Assembly: GCA_944363525.1 (NCBI GenBank)
Contig: CALVUF010000006.1
Coordinates: forward strand, 60,070 to 124,069
Direction of reading: 5' to 3'
Origin: an uncultured Bacilli bacterium
GTDB taxonomy: Bacteria > Bacillota_I > Bacilli_A > RFN20 > CAG-826
Length of the DNA: 64,000 nucleotides
Below the pieces are notes generated by a model, which had not been told where the DNA came from, did not search any database, and worked only from the letters and a program-made list of their open reading frames with translations. Of this stretch, positions 1-7,688 are shown one piece after another. The number at the start of each line of letters is the position of its first letter. Within the stretch, counting starts at the first letter, position 1. Both the position numbers and the translations under genes were made by a program.

Positions 1-225
1 ACTTTTGGAGTCGAAGGAAACCGATGGGCCTATTAGGCGGGCCGCGTTGATGCAAACGCCATGCTTTCCTTTCGCTTATGGAAGGCATGACTCACGCCAG
101 GGGCAAGTACGGGGTTAAGTTGCCCCTTGCCCGGCCATCGTGCAGCTTTTACCGACAAAACCCGCAATGTTTGAAGGGGAAACGCCCTTTCAACCACGAT
201 AATAACTGACTTGAACAGCAACGAA
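1..225 (+). ncRNA. Candidate structured RNA, 3' part (unidentified)
   Basis: No convincing reading frame occupies this stretch. Read on the + strand it folds into successive hairpins: GCGTT/AACGC (44-59), a 9-bp stem at 61-69/80-88, the perfect pair GGGGCAA/TTGCCCC (100-106/120-126), and a 9-bp stem at 171-179/185-193 with a 5-nt loop. It is followed directly by a strong terminator (226-249). That series is what the 3' end of a stable RNA looks like. The 5' end would lie left of the window. I do not see diagnostic signatures of tmRNA, SRP RNA or RNase P RNA, so the class is unknown. Inverted repeats fold on either strand, so the strand rests on the terminator position only. Bases 250-392 hold nothing I recognise. 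Confidence 0.35.
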
Positions 226-249
226 AAAAGCCCGAACGATCGGGCTTTT
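226..249. terminator. Bidirectional intrinsic terminator
   Basis: A 10-bp perfect stem AAAAGCCCGA/TCGGGCTTTT with a 4-nt loop. T-runs flank both sides, so it can stop the + strand RNA from 1-225 and also the leftward ABC transporter operon whose last gene ends at 393. Confidence 0.85.
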
Positions 250-392
250 ATGCAATTTCGATGCCTACGATCGGATCGAAATCGACTGTCAATTGCCAAT
301 AAGCTCTAAGATTGATACAAAATCGGATTTCGACAAAAATTGCTACAAAGCACCTGTAAAAGCCACAAGAAAGAAGTCACTTTCTTATTTTA

Positions 393-1076
393 TTAGAAAT
401 CGACTTTCTCTAAACGTTTGGAAGATACTTTATAAACAACTAGGTGAAGGGCGAATGATACAACTAATGCCCCAGCTAACACGCCGAATTGGATACCGAT
501 ATGGAGGTTATTGAGAAACTCTAATCCAGGAACATAGGGCAAGGCAACGGTGAACACGCCGATATAGATAGCAAATCCTAGGATGGTCAATAACGTCGAT
601 GCGACAATCGACTTTCCTTTTTTGTAATAAATGGGAAAGAATACCAAATCCGCGATGGCATAGCCGATGATGGCGATTGCAAGAAGAAGCACATAGTTAT
701 CAAGTCCTAAGCCAGGAACGGTGTACTCTTCTGGATGCTCCGCTGATTGCAATATGTTCGTATTAATTATACGGGCAAGCGGATATAAAGCCGACATAAT
801 GGCAATAAAGGCCACTTGCATTAGAATGACGGTTATAATCCTTGCCATGACGATGTCCTTTTTGCGGACTGGCAGCAAGGTCGAATAAAGTAAGTCGTTG
901 CTTTGTTGGCCCTTATTCACTCCTAAAAAGAGGACTGGATAACAAGTTAATACATAGATGAATCCAATACCCATCGGATAAGAGGGAATAAGAATCATGA
1001 AAGGGAATAAAAGGATAAAAATATAGCAAATCGGATGCATCGATAGTTTTAGTTCTTTATAAATCAAAGCTTTCAT
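393..1076 (-). CDS. ABC-2 type transporter permease
   Basis: A 227-residue integral membrane protein with about six hydrophobic segments. It begins with MKALIYKELKLSM, the usual cytoplasmic amphipathic start of ABC-2 permeases (YtrC/BcrB-like), and ends with a basic tail. It overlaps the 3' end of the upstream ATPase gene by 20 bp, so the two are translationally coupled and almost certainly form one exporter. Substrate cannot be read from the sequence; related systems export peptides or act in cell-envelope stress. The operon is visibly AT-richer than most of the window. The terminator at 226-249 lies downstream. Confidence 0.82.
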   Translation of the reverse strand: MKALIYKELKLSMHPICYIFILLFPFMILIPSYPMGIGFIYVLTCYPVLFLGVNKGQQSNDLLYSTLLPVRKKDIVMARIITVILMQVAFIAIMSALYPLARIINTNILQSAEHPEEYTVPGLGLDNYVLLLAIAIIGYAIADLVFFPIYYKKGKSIVASTLLTILGFAIYIGVFTVALPYVPGLEFLNNLHIGIQFGVLAGALVVSFALHLVVYKVSSKRLEKVDF

Positions 1077-1929
1077 GTTGCTCTTTGCTCCTTTCGATAT
1101 AGACCATGATTTGTTCTAAATCTGGTTCCTGTGGTTCGATATTGTTATTAAGGAAAACTTCTTTTTTGTTAATGCAAATTAGTCCTTCAATATGATCATC
1201 AAATTCTTTGTAAGCAATGTATTCATTCAATAGATCTTTATTACATGATTTATCTTTGATAAATAAATACGAATTAATGAAATCACTCTTGCTTCCTGTA
1301 TAGATGATTTCTCCATCGTGAATATAAGTAATATCCGAAGCACATTTATCTAAATCGCTAGTTATGTGCGTAGAGAAAAGAATTGCTCTATCTTTGTTTT
1401 TAACAATTTGACGAAAGATATCTAAGATCTCATCCCTGGAAACCGGATCAAGTCCTGAAGTTGGTTCGTCTAAAATTAATATTTCTGCATGATGAGACAA
1501 AGCGATGGCCACCGAGTATTTAACTTTCATGCCACTGCTTAGTTCCTCTAATTTCTTATCGATATTCAAATTAAATAAGCGACATGCTTCATTAAATTTT
1601 TGCTCATCGAATCTTTTATAGAATCTTTTAGTAACATTCATCAGTTGACGAATGGTTTTGTTGGGATAGTAATTAAGTTCACTTAAGGCAAAGCCAATCC
1701 TCTGCTTGTTCTCTAATTCGTTTTCATTCATGTCGCTATCGAATGCAAAAACCTTCCCACTTTCATAATGAACGAGGTTCATGATGCATTTTAGCGTTGT
1801 GGTTTTACCCGCACCATTACGTCCGATAAATCCTATGATTTGTCCTGGTTTCACCTCAAAAGATACATCTTTCAAAGAAAAAGAAGGATAGGTTTTTCTG
1901 ATTTTATCTATTTTTAACAAAGTACTCAT
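1057..1929 (-). CDS. ABC transporter ATP-binding protein (BcrA/YtrB type)
   Basis: A 290-residue ATPase. Visible motifs are Walker A GRNGAGKTT (about residues 37-45), the signature LSSGM (near 133), Walker B ILILDEPTSGLD (near 152) and the H-loop STH. The roughly 80 residues after the nucleotide-binding domain resemble the variable C-terminal tail of drug/peptide exporter ATPases. The start codon overlaps the stop of the AbrB-like gene by 4 bp (ATGA) and the 3' end overlaps the permease gene, so the three genes form one tightly coupled operon read leftward. Confidence 0.9.
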   Translation of the reverse strand: MSTLLKIDKIRKTYPSFSLKDVSFEVKPGQIIGFIGRNGAGKTTTLKCIMNLVHYESGKVFAFDSDMNENELENKQRIGFALSELNYYPNKTIRQLMNVTKRFYKRFDEQKFNEACRLFNLNIDKKLEELSSGMKVKYSVAIALSHHAEILILDEPTSGLDPVSRDEILDIFRQIVKNKDRAILFSTHITSDLDKCASDITYIHDGEIIYTGSKSDFINSYLFIKDKSCNKDLLNEYIAYKEFDDHIEGLICINKKEVFLNNNIEPQEPDLEQIMVYIERSKEQHESFDL

Positions 1930-2126
1930 TTCATTTTTTCCTCCGCCAAGGAATAAAAAGCATCAGCTTTCAAAATACCGATGCCCTTATCTTTCTCACC
2001 TAAGACCATTAACGTTTCGCCTTCTTTGATATCAAACATTTCCCTGGCTTCCTTTGGTATGGTGATTTGCCCTTTTGGTCCAACTTTGACACTTATAATA
2101 AACCGGTTCTGCTGTACATCTTTCAT
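1926..2126 (-). CDS. AbrB/SpoVT-type DNA-binding protein
   Basis: A 66-residue protein consisting almost entirely of one swapped-hairpin AbrB domain: the VGPKGQITIPKEAREMF motif (about residues 15-31) followed by IKEGETLMVL. Such proteins bind DNA as dimers. Being first in the ABC operon with a 4-bp overlap to the ATPase gene, it is probably the operon's own regulator, replacing the GntR-type YtrA of comparable Bacilli operons. Candidate binding sites are the repeated TAATTGTAT units inside its promoter (2155-2183). Confidence 0.85.
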   Translation of the reverse strand: MKDVQQNRFIISVKVGPKGQITIPKEAREMFDIKEGETLMVLGEKDKGIGILKADAFYSLAEEKMK

Positions 2127-2154
2127 ATTCTTACTTTTCCTACTTTTCTTACTT

Positions 2155-2186
2155 AATTGTATAACTAATTGTATTTACTACAACAA
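2155..2186 (-). promoter_or_regulatory. Promoter and candidate operator of the AbrB-ABC operon
   Basis: On the minus strand a -35 TTGTTG (2181-2186) and a -10 TATACA (2158-2163) are separated by 17 bp. The spacer carries the inverted repeat TTGTA-N5-TACAA (2169-2183), and TAATTGTAT occurs twice in direct orientation (2155-2163 and 2167-2175), 12 bp apart. The -35 abuts the T-run of the upstream terminator. The repeats are a plausible autoregulatory operator. Confidence 0.6.
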
Positions 2187-2190
2187 AAAA

Positions 2191-2234
2191 CAGTCCTGAA
2201 TGTATCAGAACTGTAGTTTACATCTGTGGTTGCG
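2191..2234 (-). repeat. Left copy of islet-flanking direct repeat: terminator plus tRNA 3' remnant (attL-like)
   Basis: This copy matches 4038-4079 closely. Read on the minus strand it consists of the last 8 nt of the initiator tRNA (CGCAACCA, 2227-2234), a short spacer, and a 9-bp terminator stem CAGTTCTGA/TCAGGACTG (2191-2213) followed by a T-run. A tRNA 3' end with no tRNA body attached, 1.85 kb from the intact tRNA, is the expected footprint of integration at a tRNA gene. The hairpin also serves as terminator of the XRE gene. Confidence 0.6.
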
Positions 2235-2237
2235 CAT

Positions 2238-2295
2238 CAATATTGATACATTTAGCCCTTTTTGCAAGGGGTTGCACTACAACATTGATACATTT
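2238..2295. repeat. Pair of 16-bp direct repeats inside the islet edge
   Basis: CAATATTGATACATTT (2238-2253) and CAACATTGATACATTT (2280-2295) differ at one base and start 42 bp apart, about four helical turns. The first contains the palindrome ATCAATATTGAT with its neighbour bases. Helical phasing suggests binding sites, either for the XRE regulator or for a recombinase. Confidence 0.45.
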
Positions 2296-2341
2296 CAGAG
2301 GGGATGGGGGAGTCGAAACATATCAAACGTCCGCCTATCGA

Positions 2342-2950
2342 TTATTCGGTCCAACGGTAATTAATCTGGTCCACGGTGAGATTCAATATGGCGAGACCGG
2401 CCCCGCATAGCTTGATTATGGCCGATTTATACCCAACGTACTCGCAAAGGTATATGAGGCCTTCCTTGGAAAAATCCTCCAGCGCTTTGCCGAGAAGGGG
2501 GACCATCTTCCCATGTTTTTCTACATAAAATTCGGGCTCACCGATTAGGTGGTATTCGATTTTCAGCGAATCCGCTTTCGGGTGGTGGGAACGAACCGAG
2601 TCATGGCGGGCGATATCCTTTTCGAAGACAAGGAGAAGGGAATCCTTGCCGACTGTGATTCTTTCAACTTTGTAGTCATGGACATTCGGTAATGTCGGGA
2701 GGCAATCAAAGCCAAGGTGATAGATGCCTTTGGCCTCATCCAAACTATAACTGAGAAGGTCGGTTGCACTGAGGCCAAGCGCCTCGGCGTATTTGAAAAG
2801 CGTATCGACGGTGATGTCGTTAACCACCGTTTCGACCTTAGTTAGCGTTGAATGGTCCTTATACCCAAGCCTTGAGGCCAACTCGGATTGCGAAAGGCCG
2901 AGTTCCTTCCTTCTCTTCCTTATCGCCAGGCCAACAATAACTCTATCCAT
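2342..2950 (-). CDS. XRE-family transcriptional regulator
   Basis: A 202-residue protein. Residues about 8-62 form a Cro/C1-type helix-turn-helix (IRKRRKELGLSQSELASRLGY, then ALGLSATDLL). The rest (about 70-202) is an uncharacterised C-terminal domain rich in beta-strand-like sequence. It follows the RhuM-like gene after only 4 bp on the same strand, so both are co-transcribed. The pair occupies the small islet beside the initiator tRNA. It is probably the islet's regulator; an antitoxin-like role is possible but unproven. Confidence 0.8.
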   Translation of the reverse strand: MDRVIVGLAIRKRRKELGLSQSELASRLGYKDHSTLTKVETVVNDITVDTLFKYAEALGLSATDLLSYSLDEAKGIYHLGFDCLPTLPNVHDYKVERITVGKDSLLLVFEKDIARHDSVRSHHPKADSLKIEYHLIGEPEFYVEKHGKMVPLLGKALEDFSKEGLIYLCEYVGYKSAIIKLCGAGLAILNLTVDQINYRWTE

Positions 2951-2954
2951 AAAA

Positions 2955-3947
2955 CTATTTCTTTTTCAGGACGTCCAGCAGTTTGTTATCCAGCTCGTAT
3001 CCCATCCTGAGCTTCCGGGCATTATCAAATTTCTCGTATTCCTTATGGGCTTTCTGTACCGCAAGGGCGTGTGAAATCTTGCCAGAACCCGTCAAGATAT
3101 CCGCCCTTTCGAACCGCAGAAATTCGTCGAGGGCGCTCACCCAATCGCTCATATGCATTGGAATGGCGCTCTTTGCCATTCTCTCGGCATGGTCGAGGTA
3201 CATGTTTACGATTTGATTCAAGGAATCGATTTCCTCTTTAGACAAGTAATTCTTCGCGATTGTCACGTCCGACTTTTGGACATGTTCACCACTCCACGAA
3301 GTCAAACCCATGTTGTCTTTTTCGGCATCGGCCCGATGATAAACGATCTCTGCCGCGGTCTCACCGGAAATCGCGAAATGGAGCTTGTTCTGCACCGTTT
3401 TGAAGAAGCTGATGGTCTGCTCGTCGTTGGCGTTGTAATCGACGCTAGTTGAATAGATGTCGAGCACCTTTTGATAGAACCTCTTCTCGGAGGCCCGAAT
3501 CGCGCGGATTCTCAAATAGAGCTCGTCAAAGTAATCTTTGCCGAATCGCTCAGGATCTTCCAAACGCCTGTCATCCATGGCGAATCCTTTCACCATGTAT
3601 TCCCTAAGAACGTTGTTCGCCCAAATTCTAAACGAGGTTGCAGCAGAGCTCTTCGCGCGCATTCCGATGGCAATAATCATTTTGAGATTATAGAGCTTGA
3701 TGGTCCTTTTAACCGTCCTTGAGCCTTCATTTCGAACTAGTAAGTCAGGCTTACTGGTTGCCTCCTCCATAAGCTCGCCTTCCTTATAGATGTTTTTGAT
3801 ATGCATTGTAATGTTGTTTCTCGAGGTTTGAAAAAGATCAGCGAGCGCAGCTTGGGTCATCCAAATATCCTCGTCAATTAAATAGACTTCGACGTTAGAA
3901 TTCCCATTAGGCGTGTTGTAAATTAAAATGTCATTTTTGTCAGGCAT
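2955..3947 (-). CDS. RhuM-family (virulence RhuM) protein
   Basis: A 330-residue protein. The N-terminus IWMTQAALADLFQTSRNNITMHIKNIYKEGEL contains a predicted HTH, followed by NLKMIIAIGMRAKSSAATSFRIWANNVLREYMVKGFAMDDRRL, the hallmark of the RhuM family (PF13310), also similar to phage KilA/Bro-type proteins. The C-terminal third is helical. The biochemical role of RhuM is not established. The family recurs in mobile islands and restriction-modification or defence neighbourhoods. A strong AAGGAGG precedes the ATG. First gene of the two-gene islet. Confidence 0.85.
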   Translation of the reverse strand: MPDKNDILIYNTPNGNSNVEVYLIDEDIWMTQAALADLFQTSRNNITMHIKNIYKEGELMEEATSKPDLLVRNEGSRTVKRTIKLYNLKMIIAIGMRAKSSAATSFRIWANNVLREYMVKGFAMDDRRLEDPERFGKDYFDELYLRIRAIRASEKRFYQKVLDIYSTSVDYNANDEQTISFFKTVQNKLHFAISGETAAEIVYHRADAEKDNMGLTSWSGEHVQKSDVTIAKNYLSKEEIDSLNQIVNMYLDHAERMAKSAIPMHMSDWVSALDEFLRFERADILTGSGKISHALAVQKAHKEYEKFDNARKLRMGYELDNKLLDVLKKK

Positions 3948-3973
3948 GATTCGCGCCTCCTTGCTCTACTACA

Positions 3974-4002
3974 ATTATACTTTGTTGGTGATTATTAATC
4001 AA
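3974..4002 (-). promoter_or_regulatory. Promoter of the RhuM-XRE pair
   Basis: On the minus strand -35 TTGATT (3997-4002), 17-bp spacer, -10 TATAAT (3974-3979), followed by the AAGGAGG ribosome site and the RhuM start codon at 3947. The islet thus has its own strong sigma-A-type promoter. Confidence 0.7.
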
Positions 4003-4037
4003 AATTTGTTGAAACACAAAGACGTTAGAAACAAAAA

Positions 4038-4079
4038 CAGCCCCGAATGTATCAGGACTGTAGTCTGCATATGGTTGCG
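4038..4079 (-). repeat. Right copy of islet-flanking direct repeat: tRNA 3' end plus tRNA terminator (attR-like)
   Basis: This copy includes the 3' end of the intact initiator tRNA (4072-4079) and its terminator, a 9-bp stem CAGTCCTGA/TCGGGGCTG with G-U pairs (4038-4060) and a following T-run. It matches 2191-2234 with a few substitutions and a 2-nt length difference in the spacer. Together the copies bracket the RhuM-XRE islet. Confidence 0.6.
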
Positions 4080-4148
4080 GGGGATGGATTTGAACCACCG
4101 ACCTCCAGGTTATGGGCCTGGCAAGCTACCGGGCTGCTCTACCCCGCG
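4072..4148 (-). tRNA. Initiator tRNA-fMet (CAT), with encoded CCA
   Basis: A 77-nt cloverleaf on the minus strand from CGCGGGG to CCCCGCAACCA. The C1 x A72 mismatch and the A11-U24 pair are initiator identity elements, and the anticodon CAT lies at 4112-4114. The anticodon stem is CCAGG/CCTGG, so pair 29-41 is A-U rather than the G-C of the usual three consecutive G-C pairs. The loop reads CCCATAA, so position 33 is C instead of the near-universal U33. The CCA end is encoded. A strong promoter lies just upstream, and its terminator is shared with the islet repeat. Confidence 0.95.
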
Positions 4149-4173
4149 ATGTCGCCGATTTCTCGGCTCGGTT

Positions 4174-4202
4174 AATATAGACCCCTTCTAGCGACTATGC
4201 AA
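4174..4202 (-). promoter_or_regulatory. Promoter of the initiator tRNA
   Basis: On the minus strand -35 TTGCAT (4197-4202), 17-bp spacer, -10 TATATT (4174-4179). The short leader contains a 5-bp hairpin GCCGA-GAAA-TCGGC (4154-4167) with a GNRA loop just before the mature 5' end. Confidence 0.65.
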
Positions 4203-4209
4203 GCAGAAT

Positions 4210-5325
4210 TTATCTTCCTTCGATAGCGTCGAACAAATCCATCGCCTTGAGGATGGTGTCGTCCATGTCGAAATAGGCGTAGTTGGCTAGACGGCCGAGG
4301 AAATACACCCCTTTTTCCTTCTCGGCGAGGGCTTGGTAAGCGGAGGCAAGCGAGCCGTTATGGGCGTCGTTGATCGGGTAATAAGGAATCTTGCCCCGCT
4401 TGAACTCGTCCGGGTATTCGTAGGTCACGACCGTATATGGCAGCTTTTTCAGCCGCTCGTCGAACATCTTATGCTCGCACACCCGGGTATAGGGCGGCTC
4501 GCGGTCGGTGTAATTGACCACCGGGTTCCCCTGGAACGAGGAAAGGGGCTTGATCTCGGTTTCGAACCGGAGCGAACGCCATTCCAGTTCCCCAAGACGG
4601 TAATCGAAATACTCGTCGAGCGCCCCGGTGTAGATGACCTTATCAGCTAATGAACGCAGTTCAGCCTTATGGGCAAGGTAATCGACGCCGAGCCGGACCT
4701 CCGCCCCTTTAAGCAAGTTATCGATGAGTTTGGAATAACCGCCCTTCGGGAGACACTGATAGGGATCGTTGAAATAATTGTTGTTATAGGTGAAGCGGAG
4801 GGGGAGCCGCTTGATGATGGAGGAAGGGAGTTCCCGGCAATCACGCCCCCACTGCTTCTCGGTATACCCTTTGACCAAGGTTTCGAAGATGGTCCGCCCG
4901 ACTAGCGAGAGGGCTTGGTCCTCGAGGTTAGCCGGCTTCTCGATTCCTTCCTTCTCCACCTCCTCCTCGATTTTAGCTTTCGCTTCCTCCGCCGTCTTGA
5001 CCCCCCAGAGTTCCTCGAAGGTATTCATGTTGAAGGGCATGTGGTAGTAACGCCCCTTATAGAAGGCTAAGGGAGAATTGATGAAAGGGTAAGTCTCAAC
5101 ATGGGAAGTGAAGAAGTCATAAGCTTCCTTGCTATCGGTATGGAAGATATGGGGCCCGTAAAGATGGACCGGTATCCCCATGACGTCGGAGGTCGCGATG
5201 TTGCCGCCGAGGGAAGCGCGCTTCTCGACGACGAGGACCGACTTGCCCTTATCGAGGGCCAGCCGGGCGAAAGTCGCGCCGGAAAGCCCGCTGCCGATGA
5301 TCAAATAATCATAACGTTTATCCAT
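4210..5325 (-). CDS. glf: UDP-galactopyranose mutase
   Basis: A flavoenzyme that interconverts UDP-galactopyranose and UDP-galactofuranose, the donor for galactofuranose in cell-wall or capsular glycans. The 371 residues match the family length (E. coli Glf is about 367). Visible are the FAD dinucleotide motif IIGSGLSGATFA (about 9-20), VEKRASLGGN, the GPHIFHT motif, and the GYTEKQWG segment typical of the family. The start at 5325 was chosen because MDKRYDYLIIG aligns with family N-termini and a GAAGGAAG ribosome site precedes it; a longer frame to 5403 would run into the divergent GH2 promoter. No galactofuranosyltransferase is nearby. Confidence 0.9.
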   Translation of the reverse strand: MDKRYDYLIIGSGLSGATFARLALDKGKSVLVVEKRASLGGNIATSDVMGIPVHLYGPHIFHTDSKEAYDFFTSHVETYPFINSPLAFYKGRYYHMPFNMNTFEELWGVKTAEEAKAKIEEEVEKEGIEKPANLEDQALSLVGRTIFETLVKGYTEKQWGRDCRELPSSIIKRLPLRFTYNNNYFNDPYQCLPKGGYSKLIDNLLKGAEVRLGVDYLAHKAELRSLADKVIYTGALDEYFDYRLGELEWRSLRFETEIKPLSSFQGNPVVNYTDREPPYTRVCEHKMFDERLKKLPYTVVTYEYPDEFKRGKIPYYPINDAHNGSLASAYQALAEKEKGVYFLGRLANYAYFDMDDTILKAMDLFDAIEGR

Positions 5326-5390
5326 AATGGCTATATTCTTCCTTCTCTCCCTTCTTTTGTCCACCCCGACTTCGGTGTTAGGATAAAAAG

Positions 5391-7688
5391 ATGAAACAAC
5401 CATTGAATGACCATTATTCCTTCGCCATCGGGAAAAAGATGGACCTCCTCGGGAAGAAAGGTGAGGTAAGCCTGCCCCACCCGGCCATCAGCCTCCCCCA
5501 CCATTACTACTCGGAAGGCGATTACCAAGGGGTCTTCTCCTATGGCTTATCCTTCGACGACGAGCATAACGAGCTCCCGGTCAAGATCCTTCACCTCGAA
5601 GGGGCGATGCTCAAAGTGCATTGTTACTTCAATGACGCCGATTTAGGCGAGAAGGTATCCGGCTATCTTCCAGTCGACTTCGATTTGACCGGCCTAGTCA
5701 AGAAGAAAGGCAACCGCCTCCTGCTTTTAATCGATTCGCTAGAAGACAAGAACATCCCCCCTTTCGGCAACGTCGTCGACTATTTGACCTACGCCGGACT
5801 CTATCGTCCGGTCAGCCTGCTTTCCCATAAGGAGCATTACCTTTCCGATATCTTCGTCAAATCTCACTCATCCGGGAAAATCGAAGTCGAAGCCGAAGAC
5901 GAAAAGGGTGCAAAAAGGGAGGATATCGAATGCAAACTCTGTCTAGATGACCAAGTGGTCGCCGAATGGAAAGGGGCGCAAAACCAACTCCAAAACATCG
6001 AAACCTACACCTTGGAGCAGCCGACTCTCTATCGCCTGCTTATTTCCTATAACGGGGAAGAATACCAAACGACGGTCGGTTTCCGCGATGCGGAATGGCG
6101 AAAGGATGGCTTCTATCTGAACGGGAAGAAAATTAAGCTCATTGGGCTGAACCGCCACCAGACCTATCCCTATTTCGGAGCCGCCGCCTCCGCCTCAATC
6201 CAGCAAGACGATGCCCGGCTGCTCAAGCGGCTCGGGACCAACGTCGTCCGGACCTCCCATTATCCGCAAAGCGAGGCCTTCCTCGACGAGTGCGACCGCT
6301 TAGGCTTATTGGTCATCGACGAGATCCCGGGCTGGCAGCATATCGGAGGTGAGGATTGGAAGGCGACCTTGCTGGATTTCACCGCCCGGATGATCAAGAA
6401 GGAGCGGAACCATCCCTGTCTTATCGCCTATGGGCTAAGAATCGACGAATCGAGGGACGACCACGCCATCTATAGCCAAATCGAGGCGATTCAAAAACGG
6501 CTCGACCCGACCAGAGCCTCGATCGGGGTAAGGAACTTCAAAGGCTCAGAACAGCTAGAGGACATCTACGGCTATAACGATTTCTCCTGTTCTTCGCTGC
6601 GTCATGGCCTTGACGATCCGAAGACTTACGGGGACCAAAATAAGGCCCGTTTGGTGAGCGAGAATAACGGCCATATGTTCCCGACCAAAGCCACCGACCG
6701 TCCGGAAAGGCAAGTCGAGCAGGCCCTCCGCCACTTAAAAGTCATCGACGACGCCTATAAGTACGAAAATCTTTCCGGCACCATCGCCTGGTGCGCCTTC
6801 GATTACGGCACCCACCAGGACTTCGGCTCCGGCGACCATATCTGCTATCACGGGGTCATGACCATATTCCGGAACCTAAAGCCGGCGGCTTATGCCTACA
6901 TGAGCCAATTCAGCAAAGAGAACGTCGCCTATATCCCCTATCACTTGGATTTAGGCGATTACTCGGCGACCAATATCCCCTCGCCCTTCCCCGTCTTCAC
7001 CAACGCCGATTACCTCATCCTTTATCACGGGGAGGAGAAAATCGGGGAATTCCGCCCGGATAGAAAACGCTTCCCCCACCTCCCCCACCCCCCGATTTAC
7101 ATCGACAACTGGATTTCCGATACCCATCTGCCCTCCTGCTTCAAAGGGTGGATAAGGAAGGCCATCAAGAAAGCCTTCACCTATGCCGCGACCCACGGCC
7201 TAGCCAATATCAAGCTCCGCCATAAGCTGCTTTTGTTCTACGTCATGAAGCGTTATCGCCTCTCCTTCCCCGAGATCGCCGATATCTATACCCAATCGGT
7301 TGGGATTTGGGGGAATGAGAAGAAGCCCTACCGGTTCGATTTCATCAAAGGAGGCAACATCGTCAAAACCATCTTTAAAGGCCCGGCCCTTTATACCTCC
7401 TTAGACATCCAGGTCAGTAAGAAGGAGCTGGTCAATGGCGAAACATACGATTCGGCGAGGATTGAAATTCGGAAAGTCGATAACTACGGGAATCTTTGCC
7501 AATATGGCAACGATGTGCTGAAGATCAAAACCACCGGCCCGATCCGCCTCTTATCCCCCGCTACCGTCGCTCTAGAAGGTGGGATGATTTCGATTTATGT
7601 CGCCTCAAAACAAAAGGAGGCCGGGGAAGCCAGCCTCCAAATCGAGGATGAAGGAAAGGAATACTCAGTCGGCTTGAACGTCCGCTGA
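5391..7688 (+). CDS. Glycoside hydrolase family 2 (beta-galactosidase-like)
   Basis: A 765-residue intracellular GH2 enzyme (no signal peptide): N-terminal jelly-roll domain, immunoglobulin-like linker, and a TIM barrel from about residue 240 (DGFYLNGKKIKLIGLNRHQ, then NVVRTSHYP). The acid/base glutamate is E353 in the motif YGLRIDES, where most relatives have N before the E (RINES or GNES); here it is D352. The nucleophile is probably E424 in SENNGHMFPTK. The convergent neighbour is a GPH sugar symporter, so a galactoside or glucuronide is the likely substrate. The last 24 bp overlap that gene. A TAGGAT box ends six bases before the ATG and AGGA is also present, so leaderless and SD starts are both possible. 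Confidence 0.86.
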   Translation: MKQPLNDHYSFAIGKKMDLLGKKGEVSLPHPAISLPHHYYSEGDYQGVFSYGLSFDDEHNELPVKILHLEGAMLKVHCYFNDADLGEKVSGYLPVDFDLTGLVKKKGNRLLLLIDSLEDKNIPPFGNVVDYLTYAGLYRPVSLLSHKEHYLSDIFVKSHSSGKIEVEAEDEKGAKREDIECKLCLDDQVVAEWKGAQNQLQNIETYTLEQPTLYRLLISYNGEEYQTTVGFRDAEWRKDGFYLNGKKIKLIGLNRHQTYPYFGAAASASIQQDDARLLKRLGTNVVRTSHYPQSEAFLDECDRLGLLVIDEIPGWQHIGGEDWKATLLDFTARMIKKERNHPCLIAYGLRIDESRDDHAIYSQIEAIQKRLDPTRASIGVRNFKGSEQLEDIYGYNDFSCSSLRHGLDDPKTYGDQNKARLVSENNGHMFPTKATDRPERQVEQALRHLKVIDDAYKYENLSGTIAWCAFDYGTHQDFGSGDHICYHGVMTIFRNLKPAAYAYMSQFSKENVAYIPYHLDLGDYSATNIPSPFPVFTNADYLILYHGEEKIGEFRPDRKRFPHLPHPPIYIDNWISDTHLPSCFKGWIRKAIKKAFTYAATHGLANIKLRHKLLLFYVMKRYRLSFPEIADIYTQSVGIWGNEKKPYRFDFIKGGNIVKTIFKGPALYTSLDIQVSKKELVNGETYDSARIEIRKVDNYGNLCQYGNDVLKIKTTGPIRLLSPATVALEGGMISIYVASKQKEAGEASLQIEDEGKEYSVGLNVR

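Noticed and set aside
33..514. Short frames at 33-299 (minus) and 293-514 (plus)
   Set aside because: No ribosome sites; one lies over the hairpin/terminator region and the other is antisense to the ABC permease gene.
5326..5403. Longer start for UDP-galactopyranose mutase
   Set aside because: The extra 26 residues do not match the family and overlap the promoter and start of the divergent GH2 gene, whereas MDKRYDY has a ribosome site.
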